Shown: piece by piece, positions 16,145 to 25,253 of the stretch
Numbering within the stretch: position 1 is the first letter of the stretch
Layout of the letters: every line of letters begins with the position of its first letter
Assembly: GCF_036880985.1 (NCBI RefSeq)
Contig: NZ_JBAJNO010000008.1
Coordinates: 2,295,500-2,359,499, forward strand
Source: Limibacter armeniacum
GTDB lineage: Bacteria > Bacteroidota > Bacteroidia > Cytophagales > Flammeovirgaceae
Length of the DNA: 64,000 bases
Direction of reading: 5' to 3'
Made by a program: the position numbers and the translations under genes
Notes under the pieces: generated by a model
What the model saw: the letters and a program-made list of their open reading frames with translations, nothing else
Databases searched by the model: none
Told to the model about the DNA's origin: nothing

Positions 16145-17143
16145 CTAATCTTCTTTTTTACCTTTAAACATATCTTCCAAAAAGTCTTTGGCTTTTGAAG
16201 CAGATTCTTTAGCCTGACCAATAATTGGCTCGGCTATATGCATAAAGTCATCTTTGTAACCTTCTGCTGCCTTTTTGGCGTGATCACTGAAAGCAACCTC
16301 ATCATCTTCTGTGTAATATCCTCTCAAGATTGAATCGTACTCACCTCTCTGCACCCATTTCAAAAGTTCATTCAACCTACTAACAGGGAATGGGTGAGAC
16401 TTGTCCACAACATTCATAATCTTATGGAAGCTGTCGCTGACTGAGTTTGCATTTTCATACTCTTCAGCCTGCTTGATGAATTCACCCAAATTCATTTCTT
16501 CAAGGTGGTTACCTCCAGCAAGCTTCATCAGCAGGTTGATAGAGACCTCTGGGTCTTGTACCACGAGCAATCCTGCTCTGTCTGCACTTAGCTCACTTTT
16601 GCGGTCCCACTCTCTCAGAGCAGCGATGATCCCTTGGATTGCCATCATACTAAGTGGAATGTTTACGGCAATCACTGAAATTCTGATGATAAAGAATAAT
16701 AGTGTTTTGTAAAGCACATGACCACTTTTGATATGTCCCAATTCATGTCCAAGAACCGCCATCAGTTCGGCTTCAGAAAGGGAATCAATCATGCTTGAGT
16801 TAATGGTGATAAAGGGTTTTTCAACGCCAATGGCACCAGCATTCAAAACAGGACTTTGAGAAACATAAAGTTCTGGACGCTCTTCAAAGTCAAGAATATC
16901 ACAGCATTCCTGATAGATTCTGTTGAGTTTGCTGAATTGCTTGTCATTGACCCTGACAGCTGATGCCAAAGTCAGAAGTCTCAATGACTGTTCACTGGTT
17001 TTACCTATTAAAGCTTTAATGGCTATATCTAACCCTGGCACTTTTTTGAGTGCCTGTAAAGCAGCTCTATCGGCAGGGTGTTCCCAAGCACTTGGTTTTA
17101 TACCTTTAAAATGTACTCTAACCTTAACTGGTTTATCATTCAT
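16145..17143 (-). CDS. M48-family zinc metalloprotease
   Basis: 332 residues. The active site is HELGHIKSGH (HExxH), with the downstream glutamate ligand in KSELSADRAGLLV. One or two membrane segments flank the site (LLFFIIRISVIAVNIPLSMM). The N-terminal part, up to ITINSSMIDSLSEAELMAV, matches HtpX/Ste24-like M48 proteins. Such enzymes degrade misfolded membrane proteins or process lipoproteins. There is no signal peptide, so the active site orientation depends on the internal hydrophobic segment. The C-terminus is acidic and helical (ASKAKDFLEDMFKGKKED). Monocistronic, divergent from tamL. Confidence 0.9.
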   Translation of the reverse strand: MNDKPVKVRVHFKGIKPSAWEHPADRAALQALKKVPGLDIAIKALIGKTSEQSLRLLTLASAVRVNDKQFSKLNRIYQECCDILDFEERPELYVSQSPVLNAGAIGVEKPFITINSSMIDSLSEAELMAVLGHELGHIKSGHVLYKTLLFFIIRISVIAVNIPLSMMAIQGIIAALREWDRKSELSADRAGLLVVQDPEVSINLLMKLAGGNHLEEMNLGEFIKQAEEYENANSVSDSFHKIMNVVDKSHPFPVSRLNELLKWVQRGEYDSILRGYYTEDDEVAFSDHAKKAAEGYKDDFMHIAEPIIGQAKESASKAKDFLEDMFKGKKED

Positions 17144-17476
17144 GGTTTAAAAGAATATCGTTTCTGGATTAATACATAGCCGAATGAAAAAAAGAAGTTC
17201 AGCTATAGATTGCTTTTATTTCATCCAATATAGGAAAATTTGATGTATCAACTTAACCAATCTTATAGCTAAAATTTAATGCTGATGATAATCATCATTT
17301 TATAAATGCTTTCACCGTGTTGAGGCAGTAAGTAAAAGTATTCAAAGGATTAAATGTATATTTGAACTCTAATCACTCAACATAATCATCGATTTAGAAG
17401 TTGGAAAATGGGTCGTTAGCTGTAAAGAAGGTTGTGTGAATTATACCTTAGATAAACTAAAATTGAATTTTTTGGC
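17144..17476. other. Divergent intergenic region M48 / tamL
   Basis: 333 bp. A TATATTTG at 17357-17364 matches the Bacteroidota -7 consensus TAnnTTTG on the plus strand, 113 bp before the tamL start, but no TTG lies at the proper -33 distance. No coding remnant or repeat seen. Confidence 0.4.
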
Positions 17477-20053
17477 GTGTTGAGCAATCAAAACTTCAAT
17501 ATACATATCAGAATAATGCTGGTAATGTTGCTGGCAGTAATTGGAAGCTGTTCTCCTACGAAACAACTAAAGGAAGGAGAGTACCTACTTTTTTCACAGG
17601 AAATTAAAGGTGCAAGCAAATCCAATAAACCAAGGCTGGAGCAACTGATCAGGCAGAAACCAAACAGGAAGATTCTTGGTGTAGCGGGCTATCCCTATTT
17701 GGAGGCATACCGAATTGGTAAGAAACGGTATGAGGAGCAGCTGCCTAAAGATTCTGTATTGCTGAAGCAACTGATACATGAGTATGATTCCTTGGTGAAA
17801 AACCAACGGAAGATCATTTACCTGCTCAATGATGACTATGAGCAGCAGGTCGAAAAGGTGGTAGCCAAATTTGGAGACAAAGACTCTTTGAGTGTTTACA
17901 GGGAGCTTTATAAGCTTGATAAGGAACATGAAAAGGATACTTTATCCATTCTGAAGAAAATCAGGAAGATAAGGTTGAAAGGAAACTCCAAAATAACGAA
18001 GGTTAAGCGCAAGATTGAGGAAGGAAACTGGCTAATGCGTTCTGTTGGGGAGCCACCAAGTATCTATGATGGATCTCTAACTGAAGTTTCGAGAAAGCAA
18101 ATTGAAAAGCACTTGAAACAGAAAGGGTATTTTGATGCGGAGGTGACAGTAGATGTTGATACTACTGACAAGAAGGTCAGTCAGGTATTCAATGTGACTG
18201 AAAATACGCCTTCAAAGGTGCGTATAGTAGATATTATATCCCAAGATACAGCCGTTCATACCCTTATTGCCAAGAATATAGAGAAGGCTCCTTTAAAAGA
18301 ATCTCAGCGTTTCGAAGAGTCAAGACTAGAAAAAGAGCGTGACTGGATATATGCATTGCTTCGTAAAAATGGGTATTACGACTTTAATAAAGGGTATATC
18401 TATTTTGAAGTGGATACAGGTGCATCTCCCAATCTTGTAGATGTTAGTGTTCTTATCGATGCTCCCGAAAATCAGGCATCGCATGACAAGTATATTGTTG
18501 ATGAGATTGTTTTTGAGACAGACGTGGCAATCAATGCCCGTAAGGTGAAGCAAGATACGGTCATGTATGAAGGAGTAGCCTACTTGGATAAAGGTAGAAA
18601 GTACTCCAAGAGGGTCTTGGACTCCAAAGTGCTGATTGAAAAAAATGCGCCCTACTCAGAACAGGCTACAGCTGATACCAGAAGGGTATTGGGGAACATG
18701 GATATTTTCAAATTCGTGAATGTCAATTACGAGAAAAAGGACAATGGCCACCTCAAAGCCCATATTTTTGCCAGCTCTCTGGACAAGTACCAATACTCTT
18801 TTGAAACTGGTTTGAATGTGAATGACCGTCTTCCGGGACCATTTGCAAGTTTTACATTCAAGAACAGGAATGTATTCAATGGTGCTGAAGTGTGGCAAAT
18901 TCAAGGAAGGTACTCACTTGAAGCCCAAGCCAGTGCTTCCAATACACAAGATACCTACACAGGTCAGGAGATCGGTTTGAACTCATCTCTTATCTTTCCT
19001 AGGGTGATGTTTCCCCTGTCAAGAAGCTTGAGAAGAAAGTACTTTGCACGCAGTGCACAAACCAAACTCTTTTCAGGTATTTCTTATACAGAGCGTCCTG
19101 AGTACACACGTCTTAACTTACAGGGTGGGTTGAGTTATCAGTGGCGAAACAGGAAGAATGCCTTGTTCAACTTGAGTCTGGTGGATTTGAGTGTGATCAA
19201 TACGCCTTTTATCAGTGAGGATTTTGACAAGCGTTTGAGTGACCTTCAGGAAGAAGGAAACAACCTGATCTATTCTTTTGACAATTCCTTTGTATCAAGT
19301 GTGAGTGCTTATTACTCAAAAGCTAAAGGGAACTATGGTACTTCTCAACTGGGAAAATCGTCTTTCCTGAAATTGTATGCAGAACTTGGAGGTACTTACC
19401 TGAACCTGTTGGGACAAAGGTTTGTAGATGAAAATGATCGAATATTCGGACTCCGTTATTTCCGTTTTATGAAGTTTTATGCGGATTTGAGACAGAGTCT
19501 GCCAATCATTCCTAATGTGCAGCAACTTGCTTCAAGATTGCATATTGGTATGGTAAAATCATATGGAGATGGTGTAGATGCGATTCCTTATGAAAAATAC
19601 TTTTTTACAGGAGGCAGTAACAGCAACCGAGCATGGAGACCTCGTCGTATTGGTCCGGGTTCTTTCACTCCTGATGTAAACCCAGACGGTACATTTGATT
19701 ACAGCTTTGAACAGCCTGGGGAGATCATAATGGAGGCCAACCTTGAATGGCGGGCAAAGCTATTCAGCATTTTCAACTGGGCATTCTTTTTAGATGCATC
19801 CAATGTCTGGACCTTTAATGAAGAGGAAGGCCGACCGGGTTCACAGTTTCAATTCAGAGATTTCTGGAAGGAGTTTGCGGTGGGTTATGGTTTTGGTTTA
19901 AGACTGGACTTTTCTTACCTGCTTATCCGTTTTGATGTTGGGTTGAAGATGTATGACCCTGCCCGCCCTGACGGAGCCAAATTTGTTGGAGGGTATCAGT
20001 TTTTTGGCAGGGAACAGGCTGAATATAACTTGGCGATTGGTTATCCTTTCTAA
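17477..20053 (+). CDS. TamL-type lipoprotein of the BamA/TamA family
   Basis: An outer-membrane assembly factor of about 858 residues. The N-terminus has a lipoprotein signal (MLLAVIGSCSPTK, Cys at residue 25), which is the hallmark of TamL, the Bacteroidota lipoprotein form of TamA. Next come POTRA-like repeats (for example LTEVSRKQIEKHLKQKGYFD and EKERDWIYALLRKNGYYDFN). The C-terminal half is a 16-strand barrel of the Omp85 type with FFTGGSNSNRAWRPRRIGPG, which contains the conserved RGF-like turn region, and ends in AEYNLAIGYPF. The start is GTG/TTG at 17477-17480 or ATG at 17516; no strong RBS helps. It helps insert or export outer-membrane material with TamB, which is not in the window. 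Confidence 0.9.
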   Translation: MLSNQNFNIHIRIMLVMLLAVIGSCSPTKQLKEGEYLLFSQEIKGASKSNKPRLEQLIRQKPNRKILGVAGYPYLEAYRIGKKRYEEQLPKDSVLLKQLIHEYDSLVKNQRKIIYLLNDDYEQQVEKVVAKFGDKDSLSVYRELYKLDKEHEKDTLSILKKIRKIRLKGNSKITKVKRKIEEGNWLMRSVGEPPSIYDGSLTEVSRKQIEKHLKQKGYFDAEVTVDVDTTDKKVSQVFNVTENTPSKVRIVDIISQDTAVHTLIAKNIEKAPLKESQRFEESRLEKERDWIYALLRKNGYYDFNKGYIYFEVDTGASPNLVDVSVLIDAPENQASHDKYIVDEIVFETDVAINARKVKQDTVMYEGVAYLDKGRKYSKRVLDSKVLIEKNAPYSEQATADTRRVLGNMDIFKFVNVNYEKKDNGHLKAHIFASSLDKYQYSFETGLNVNDRLPGPFASFTFKNRNVFNGAEVWQIQGRYSLEAQASASNTQDTYTGQEIGLNSSLIFPRVMFPLSRSLRRKYFARSAQTKLFSGISYTERPEYTRLNLQGGLSYQWRNRKNALFNLSLVDLSVINTPFISEDFDKRLSDLQEEGNNLIYSFDNSFVSSVSAYYSKAKGNYGTSQLGKSSFLKLYAELGGTYLNLLGQRFVDENDRIFGLRYFRFMKFYADLRQSLPIIPNVQQLASRLHIGMVKSYGDGVDAIPYEKYFFTGGSNSNRAWRPRRIGPGSFTPDVNPDGTFDYSFEQPGEIIMEANLEWRAKLFSIFNWAFFLDASNVWTFNEEEGRPGSQFQFRDFWKEFAVGYGFGLRLDFSYLLIRFDVGLKMYDPARPDGAKFVGGYQFFGREQAEYNLAIGYPF

Positions 20054-20091
20054 CATTTGTTGATAATCGCAAAACAGAGTTAAAAATTTAC

Positions 20092-20099
20092 TAGTTTTG
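20092..20099 (+). promoter_or_regulatory. Candidate -7 element for folK
   Basis: TAGTTTTG matches the Bacteroidota -7 consensus TAnnTTTG about 93 bp upstream of the folK start. A TTG at 20060 is too far (29 bp gap instead of about 20), so this is a weak call. Confidence 0.3.
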
Positions 20100-20191
20100 C
20101 GGCTTCAATTTGCTACAGGCATTGATGAGTAATACTCCGATAGAGATATGCGGGGGATCTTTCACTAACCCCACTAGGGAATACTACTTTA

Positions 20192-20701
20192 ATGAAAAAT
20201 CTGAAAACAGCTTATATCCTGCTAGGCGGAAACCTTGGCGACAGAATGTTGATGCTGGACAACGCTCAAAAACAAATAGCAAAGCTTGCTGGTGAGGTGG
20301 TCAAGGTGTCAGGAGACTATGAGACAGCTGCGTGGGGAGTAGAGGATCAGCCAAGTTTTTTCAATAGAGTATTGGCGATTCAAACCGATAAGGAGCCGAT
20401 GCAATTGCTTGAAACCTTGCAGCAAATAGAGTTGGATCTCGGTAGGGAGCGACATGTAAAATGGGGAGCAAGGTTGATTGATATAGATATACTTTTTTAT
20501 GAAGATGAGGTAATCGATTTGCCTAGACTGAAAGTACCTCATCCGTTTCTTCACGAGAGAAGGTTTACCCTTGTACCACTGGCAGAGATAGCCGAAAATT
20601 ACTTGCATCCGGTTTTGAAAAAATCAGTTTCAGCGTTGTTGGAATGCTGTCCTGACGAACTGGAAGTGCAGCCGTTGAAATCCGTACAGGCGGCAGGGTA
20701 A
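20192..20701 (+). CDS. folK: 2-amino-4-hydroxy-6-hydroxymethyldihydropteridine pyrophosphokinase
   Basis: HPPK transfers pyrophosphate from ATP to the hydroxymethylpterin in folate synthesis. 169 residues, normal length. Signatures: N-terminal AYILLGGNLGDRMLMLDNAQ, the pterin-binding YETAAWGVEDQPSFFNRVLA, and the PROSITE-type block KWGARLIDIDILFYEDEVID with the metal Asp residues. LKVPHPFLHERRFTLVPLAE follows, as expected. Next gene (RlmD-type methyltransferase) starts 36 bp downstream; the two may be co-transcribed. Confidence 0.96.
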   Translation: MKNLKTAYILLGGNLGDRMLMLDNAQKQIAKLAGEVVKVSGDYETAAWGVEDQPSFFNRVLAIQTDKEPMQLLETLQQIELDLGRERHVKWGARLIDIDILFYEDEVIDLPRLKVPHPFLHERRFTLVPLAEIAENYLHPVLKKSVSALLECCPDELEVQPLKSVQAAG

Positions 20702-20737
20702 ATTGAGTTTGGAATACATAATTGCTGAAATAAATAT

Positions 20738-22141
20738 ATGGGCAGAAGAAGGAAGGAAAGAATTTCCCTTGAAAAGGTAGAAATTCTAGATATTGGCAGC
20801 GAAGGAAAAGCAGTTGCCAAAGTTGATGACATGGTCATCTTTGTAAGAAATGCTGTGCCAGGCGATATAGCGGATTTAAGAGTGACTAAGAAGAAAAAGT
20901 CATTTATGGAAGCTGAGCCAACGAACTTCCACAAGCTATCGGAAAAGAGAGTAGAGCCTTTCTGTGATCATTTTGGTTTGTGTGGTGGCTGTAAGTGGCA
21001 GATGCTGGATTATCAGGATCAGGTAGCTTACAAGCAAAAACAGGTGATGGACCAGTTGGAGCGTATTGCTAAAGTAGAGTTGCCTGAGTGTAAAACGATC
21101 CTGCCTTCGGAGAATACCCAATATTACCGTAACAAGCTTGAGTTTACGTTCTCTACCAAAAGATGGCTGACAGGCAACGAGCTGGAGGAAGAAAACCCTG
21201 AAAATACGGCACTAGGATTTCACTTGCCAGGTAAGTGGAACAGAATCCTGAGTATCGACCACTGTTACCTGCAGGGTGGTCCTTCCAATGATATCAGGTT
21301 GAAAACCTTGGAATTTGCCAGAGCCAATGACCTGACTTTCTATGATCAGGTGGAGCAGACTGGTTTTATGCGTAACCTGATTATTCGTTCGGCTGTTACA
21401 GGAGACCTGATGGTGATTGTACAGTTTGCTGAACATGGTGAGGAAAACATAAAGCTGGTAATGGAATTCCTGAAAAATGAATTCCCTGAGATCACCTCTC
21501 TGATGTATGTGGTAAATACAAAAGGCAATGATACATTCGGAGACTTGGATGTACAGTGCTATCACGGTGAACCATATATCACAGAAGAAATGGAAGGGTT
21601 GAAGTTCCGTGTAGGACCAAAATCTTTCTACCAAACCAATTCTGAACAAGCTTATGAACTTTACAAAGCTACTCGTGAGCTGGCAGGGTTGACAGGAGAA
21701 GAAAGGGTGTATGACCTTTATACAGGTACTGGTACTATTGCTCAGTTTGTTGCAAAACAGGCAAAAGAAGTAATCGGTATTGAGTATGTGGAGGCTGCAA
21801 TTGAGGATGCCAAGAAGAATGCTTCTCTGAATGGTATTGAAAATACCAAATTCTTTGCAGGTGATATGAAAGATATCCTGACAAGGGATTTTATTGCTGA
21901 GCATGGTGCGCCTGACGTCATCATTACAGACCCTCCGAGAGCAGGTATGCACGAAGATGTGGTAAAACAGATTATGGCAGTGGAGCCGAAAAAGGTGGTT
22001 TATGTAAGCTGTAACCCTGCCACACAGGCAAGGGACATCAATTGGATGGACAGTAAATATAAGGTGGTAGAGATACAGCCTGTCGATATGTTCCCACATA
22101 CTCACCACGTGGAGAATATCGTATTACTAGAAAGGAGATAA
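20738..22141 (+). CDS. rlmD: 23S rRNA (uracil-C5)-methyltransferase, RlmD/RumA type
   Basis: A class I SAM-dependent methyltransferase that modifies a specific uridine in 23S rRNA. 467 residues. Order of parts: N-terminal TRAM RNA-binding beta-barrel (about 1-70, DIGSEGKAVAKVDDMVIFV), a 4Fe-4S Cys set in CDHFGLCGGCKWQ plus a later Cys in SIDHCYLQ, then the methyltransferase core: DLYTGTGTIAQFVAKQAKEV, IGIEYVEAAIEDAKKNASLN, DPPRAGMHEDVV, and YVSCNPATQARD with the catalytic Cys. Bacteroidota often have several paralogues of the RlmC/RlmD/TrmA group, so the exact target base is not certain. Ends in a strong terminator. Confidence 0.92.
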   Translation: MGRRRKERISLEKVEILDIGSEGKAVAKVDDMVIFVRNAVPGDIADLRVTKKKKSFMEAEPTNFHKLSEKRVEPFCDHFGLCGGCKWQMLDYQDQVAYKQKQVMDQLERIAKVELPECKTILPSENTQYYRNKLEFTFSTKRWLTGNELEEENPENTALGFHLPGKWNRILSIDHCYLQGGPSNDIRLKTLEFARANDLTFYDQVEQTGFMRNLIIRSAVTGDLMVIVQFAEHGEENIKLVMEFLKNEFPEITSLMYVVNTKGNDTFGDLDVQCYHGEPYITEEMEGLKFRVGPKSFYQTNSEQAYELYKATRELAGLTGEERVYDLYTGTGTIAQFVAKQAKEVIGIEYVEAAIEDAKKNASLNGIENTKFFAGDMKDILTRDFIAEHGAPDVIITDPPRAGMHEDVVKQIMAVEPKKVVYVSCNPATQARDINWMDSKYKVVEIQPVDMFPHTHHVENIVLLERR

Positions 22142-22160
22142 GTGGTTTAAGTTTTGTAAA

Positions 22161-22196
22161 GTCAACAGGTTAATAAAAGCCTGTTGACTTTTTTTA
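22161..22196 (+). terminator. Terminator after rlmD
   Basis: GTCAACAGG (22161-22169) pairs with CCTGTTGAC (22180-22188), then seven T's on the plus strand. Confidence 0.92.
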
Positions 22197-22206
22197 TATT
22201 TTAATT

Positions 22207-22764
22207 ATGGCATCAATTCAGTCAAAATATTTAAAAATAGAGTACTTGATTATAGCATTTTTATGGCTATGTGTCTTGATCTCCTATTCAATAGCATTGT
22301 TGACAGACTATGTTTTGTATACATCAAACTATCTAGGTTTCATCGGGTTGTCAATAACTACTTTGATTGTAATTAAGTTTCCTGAAAAAAAGACTGTCAG
22401 TACTCTGATATTATTGATACTAGGGGTATTCGACTTATTATCATTTATCTATTTCTTTAATACAATCTTTAGTATTTCAATTGCTAAAAGGGTTTCTATT
22501 GAATTTCAAGAACTTTCATTTTGTTTACTATTGATTTTACTGTTTAGTAGAAAAGAAAAAGTTATTCTGATTGTAAGGTCTTTGTTAAAAACAACTCCAA
22601 AGGATATCGCTGAACAGAGCAATTCAATGCATAATAGATTTAAAACTAAGTTTCAAATGTTAACTGATAAAGAAATTGAAGACAGGTTGTGTAATGACTT
22701 AACATTTGAAGCTAGGGAAGCACTTTTGGAGATTCAGAGGGAACGAAAAGAATTGGTAAAATGA
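22207..22764 (+). CDS. Hypothetical four-helix membrane protein
   Basis: 185 residues, not recognised. Four hydrophobic segments fill residues about 12-115 (YLIIAFLWLCVLISYSIAL, YLGFIGLSITTLIVIK, LILLILGVFDLLSFIYFF, LSFCLLLILLF). A charged cytoplasmic tail of about 65 residues ends in LTDKEIEDRLCNDLTFEARE, then ALLEIQRERKELVK, a helical pattern seen at the ends of many small membrane proteins of Bacteroidota. AT-rich relative to neighbours. It starts 11 bp after the rlmD terminator and stands at the edge of the accessory island. Confidence 0.7.
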   Translation: MASIQSKYLKIEYLIIAFLWLCVLISYSIALLTDYVLYTSNYLGFIGLSITTLIVIKFPEKKTVSTLILLILGVFDLLSFIYFFNTIFSISIAKRVSIEFQELSFCLLLILLFSRKEKVILIVRSLLKTTPKDIAEQSNSMHNRFKTKFQMLTDKEIEDRLCNDLTFEAREALLEIQRERKELVK

Positions 22765-23098
22765 GTGAAAAATAAGTGACTCATTGTGATATAGAGTTGT
22801 TAGGTAACTACTGCCTTCTTTTTTAACATAGAAATTGTTTTCGTTCTGAAGAATAGAGAACAAATGATCACAAATGTTGTCAGGTCCTTTCATAAACTTG
22901 TCCAATGCCAATCCTTAAGGCAACTCCCTCTAAATGATTCACCGTTCCCATTATTCATCTTCGAAACGCAACAATAACGCATACCAAATCTCTGACAACC
23001 TAATACCTACTGCATGGCTACTGGTTGGTGGTGATAACATGTAACAAACAGGCTGAAATCGCAGGGAGAATTGAAGAAAAAAAGAGGGGGCTACTTCC
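22765..23098. other. Intergenic region at the left edge of the accessory island
   Basis: 334 bp. On the minus strand a short open stretch (about 22911 to 22750) encodes GLALDKFMKGPDNICDHLFS and continues with plausible amino acid composition, which might be a remnant of a lost gene. I cannot assign it. Nothing else is clear. Confidence 0.35.
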
Positions 23099-23740
23099 TT
23101 ATGCCACCATTTTTTGACGGGAGGGCATAGTGATCCCATTTACCTGTGGAGCTACAGGCTGTAAGGTGGGATAGACTGGAGGAGCTGAGGTGATGGCAAT
23201 TGGGGTTGGTAATGGTTGCTCCACTGCCACTGTCGGTTGTGAAATCATTCCTTTACAGGGGGCTAACCACTTCCTTCGCCAGTAATTGCGGTGGTTGCGT
23301 ACGTATTGCAAGATGTCGGCATGGAGCCAGTCATAACAGAAGGAACGCCTTCTGTTAGGGCGATAGCGGTAGGTGGGCAGGTAATGGTTATTTCTTGGGG
23401 AGAAGTTGAAGGTCAACTCATATGGAGGGAAGAGCCGCATGTGTAGTCTGGAGTGGAGGTAAGCCCCTCTTGCCCCAAAGCGTCCCAGATAGCGCCAGCA
23501 AAGGGAACTGGCTACCCAACTGTTTCCCTTTCGTAGGGCATTGGCATAATGCCGCCTGCCCCGCTTTATCCGTTCAGCGTATTCGGCTGTATACACCTTA
23601 CGCATTGGACAGGTATTGCGGCTGATCTCCCTGCTGACCGTAGAGCGGTGCACACCCAACACAAGGGCAATAGCCGACTGGCTTTTGCCTTCCGTCAGGA
23701 GACGTTCGATCTGTTTTCTATGTGCTAAGGTCAGCTGCAT
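23099..23740 (-). CDS. IS30-like HTH protein without transposase core
   Basis: 213 residues. The first ~60 are the IS30-type N-terminal HTH: LTLAHRKQIERLLTEGKSQS, AIALVLGVHRSTVSREISRN, then a YTAEYAERIKRGRRH helix. In IS30 transposases a DDE integrase core follows. Here the rest is instead a Tyr/Arg/Trp-rich stretch (YRYRPNRRRSFCYDWLHADI, YVRNHRNYWRRKW) and a Pro/Ala/Val-rich tail ending in NGITMPSRQKMVA. No DDE motifs and no flanking inverted repeats were seen. GC-richer than the adjoining toxin cassettes. It could be a DNA-binding derivative of a transposase or a frayed end of an IS. It marks the left side of the repeat-rich island. Confidence 0.7.
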   Translation of the reverse strand: MQLTLAHRKQIERLLTEGKSQSAIALVLGVHRSTVSREISRNTCPMRKVYTAEYAERIKRGRRHYANALRKGNSWVASSLCWRYLGRFGARGAYLHSRLHMRLFPPYELTFNFSPRNNHYLPTYRYRPNRRRSFCYDWLHADILQYVRNHRNYWRRKWLAPCKGMISQPTVAVEQPLPTPIAITSAPPVYPTLQPVAPQVNGITMPSRQKMVA

Positions 23741-24161
23741 CTATTAGTGTAACGGTAGCAGAGGGCTTATGTTGGTTGGGGACTTTGCTTCGTGGTGTAA
23801 GGATAGGGCGGTATTTAGATTAATGTGAGTTTTGGATTAGAATTCGCTTTTAAGGCATCATGAATGAGATGGATTGAAATCCATCACTATTATATTTTAC
23901 CCTATCAGGGTAGATGTCCCGAAAGGACTGAATATATCAGCGATGGCCGTTGCACGCGCGATTATCCCGTCGTAATGAAAACCACACTGTTCAGTCCTGA
24001 AAGGGCGATATACTTGAAGATAAATCCATAATTCACGTTAGATTATGGTTTGGGCGCCCCATCTAACCGACTGTAACTAATCGTCCATATTTAGGCGACC
24101 CTGTCAGAACTATCATATTATGAGCATTCGCTCACTGTAATATGAGATGCTTCAAAAAAAT

Positions 24162-24349
24162 AACAGGTCTTAGTATGGGACACTCAATGCTGTCAACTTA
24201 ACGAATCGTATCCCCGTAGGATCACGCCAACGGCGTGTTCGATCGTACCACGGACATGTCTTTCGTGGTGCTTCGCAAGAGCACGCCATTGGCGTGATCC
24301 TACAATTTTGCTTAAGTTGACAGCATTGTGTGAGACACTAAGACCTGTT
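24162..24349. repeat. 188-bp inverted repeat in copy A
   Basis: Outer arms AACAGGTCTTAGT / ACTAAGACCTGTT, middle arms AATGCTGTCAACTTAA / TTAAGTTGACAGCATT, inner arms starting GTAGGATCACGCCAA and TTGGCGTGATCCTAC, and a central CCACG...CGTGG hairpin. The same 188-bp length recurs in all three long copies. Such a structure can extrude as a cruciform or fold as RNA, and resembles a non-autonomous mobile element (MITE). Confidence 0.9.
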
Positions 24350-24425
24350 AGGAATGAAAGCCAATGGCTTTCGTTTAACTTTGGGAAGCAAATGCTAGTG
24401 CTAATGGAGCTTCGTATCTAAAAAG

Positions 24426-24461
24426 AACAAACCACCAAGTTTTTACACTTGATGGCTTATT
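24426..24461 (-). terminator. Terminator-like hairpin 3' of the Hint-toxin cassette (copy A)
   Basis: Arms AACAAACCACCAAGT (24426-24440) and ACTTGATGGCTTATT (24447-24461). Read on the minus strand, the stem is followed by TTCTTTTT. It lies about 200 bp after the stop of the immunity gene at 24657. Equivalent stems in copies B and C show a compensatory base-pair change. Confidence 0.65.
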
Positions 24462-24656
24462 TTATATCTTTCTGATATCCCCTATGTTGTGGTTCGATTC
24501 GGGACAGAGTCCTTAGAAGACAATTCACCCGCATTTTGCTTTGATAAATGGCGGACGATGGTGGAGATACTCAACTATTGGGGGAACATTTACTCTGTTT
24601 GTGCATAGAAGGCCTAGATCCTCAATTATTGGGGCTACTTGCTCCAGTGTATCCTA

Positions 24657-25253
24657 CTATTGGTTTGGAATTAATATACCTTGATAATTCAAATATTCAT
24701 CAAAACTCATACATTCAATAGAGTCTAAATTTTCTTTTGCCATATCAGTAATAAAAGGGGTGTTTAAATTAGTATCCATAAATTTATCTAATACTTCTAA
24801 ATTAAATGCTGTCCCACTGCATATTGTAATCCGATTACCTTGATCCTTACCTAAATACCCCCCTAGTTCATAAAAAAGTATCATTGGTTCATAAGGATCT
24901 TCAATAAATTTATTTCCCCTTATTATTTCCTTTAGTTTAAGTCTCCATGTTAAAAAAGAAGAAATAAATACTTTATCAAGATAGCTTCCTTTTAAGTTTC
25001 CTGAAAGAGTTAGATTATGTGTAATCTGACCTATAAATTTAGATTCCTCATCCGATAAAATAGCAAATTGCTTAGGAATATTAGCCATACAAAATTTTGT
25101 TATTACACCAAACTCTTTTTTATACAAAAACATTCTTCTATAATACTCAAGAAATAAAATTGAACAAGTTGTAGAAGCAAGTTTTGCTTCTCCCCAATTT
25201 GTTATGTTTATAACTCTATTTATCTCTTGATTTAAAGTTTCCCTCTCCATCAT
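24657..25253 (-). CDS. Probable immunity protein of the Hint-toxin cassette
   Basis: 198 residues, no family recognised. No signal peptide or membrane segment; the composition is Ile/Leu/Lys/Asn-rich and low in GC, like its toxin partner and unlike the host genes. Its ATG overlaps the toxin's TGA stop (ATGA), the tight coupling usual for toxin-immunity pairs. A soluble all-alpha-rich cytoplasmic protein is expected (IITKFCMANIPKQFAILSDE, MILFYELGGYLGKDQGNR). Role as immunity protein is inferred from position, size and coupling only. Confidence 0.7.
   Translation of the reverse strand: MMERETLNQEINRVINITNWGEAKLASTTCSILFLEYYRRMFLYKKEFGVITKFCMANIPKQFAILSDEESKFIGQITHNLTLSGNLKGSYLDKVFISSFLTWRLKLKEIIRGNKFIEDPYEPMILFYELGGYLGKDQGNRITICSGTAFNLEVLDKFMDTNLNTPFITDMAKENLDSIECMSFDEYLNYQGILIPNQ

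Larger units (their letters stand above)
23859..24512. repeat. Composite multi-hairpin repeat, copy A (5' part missing)
   Basis: About 650 bp nearly identical to parts of copies B and C. It begins at CATGAATGAGATGGATTGAA and lacks the ~200 bp that precede this point in copy B. Contents in order: the 18-bp palindrome GATGGATTGAAATCCATC, a pair of arms ending GGACTGAA and TTCAGTCC, the GTGAGC-ATTC-GCTCAC-type hairpin in weaker form, a 188-bp inverted repeat (24162-24349), the perfect GAAAGCC-AAT-GGCTTTC hairpin, and a terminator-like stem (24426-24461). Ends with the CGATTCGGGACAGAGTCC tail shared only with copy C. Confidence 0.93.

Noticed and set aside
20110-20295. Plus-strand frame of 61 codons before folK
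   Set aside because: Runs into folK in a different frame and has no family features.
22951-23139. Short minus-strand reading frame (62 codons) before the HTH gene
   Set aside because: Cys/Pro/Trp-rich with no family features; it overlaps the end of the HTH gene in another frame.
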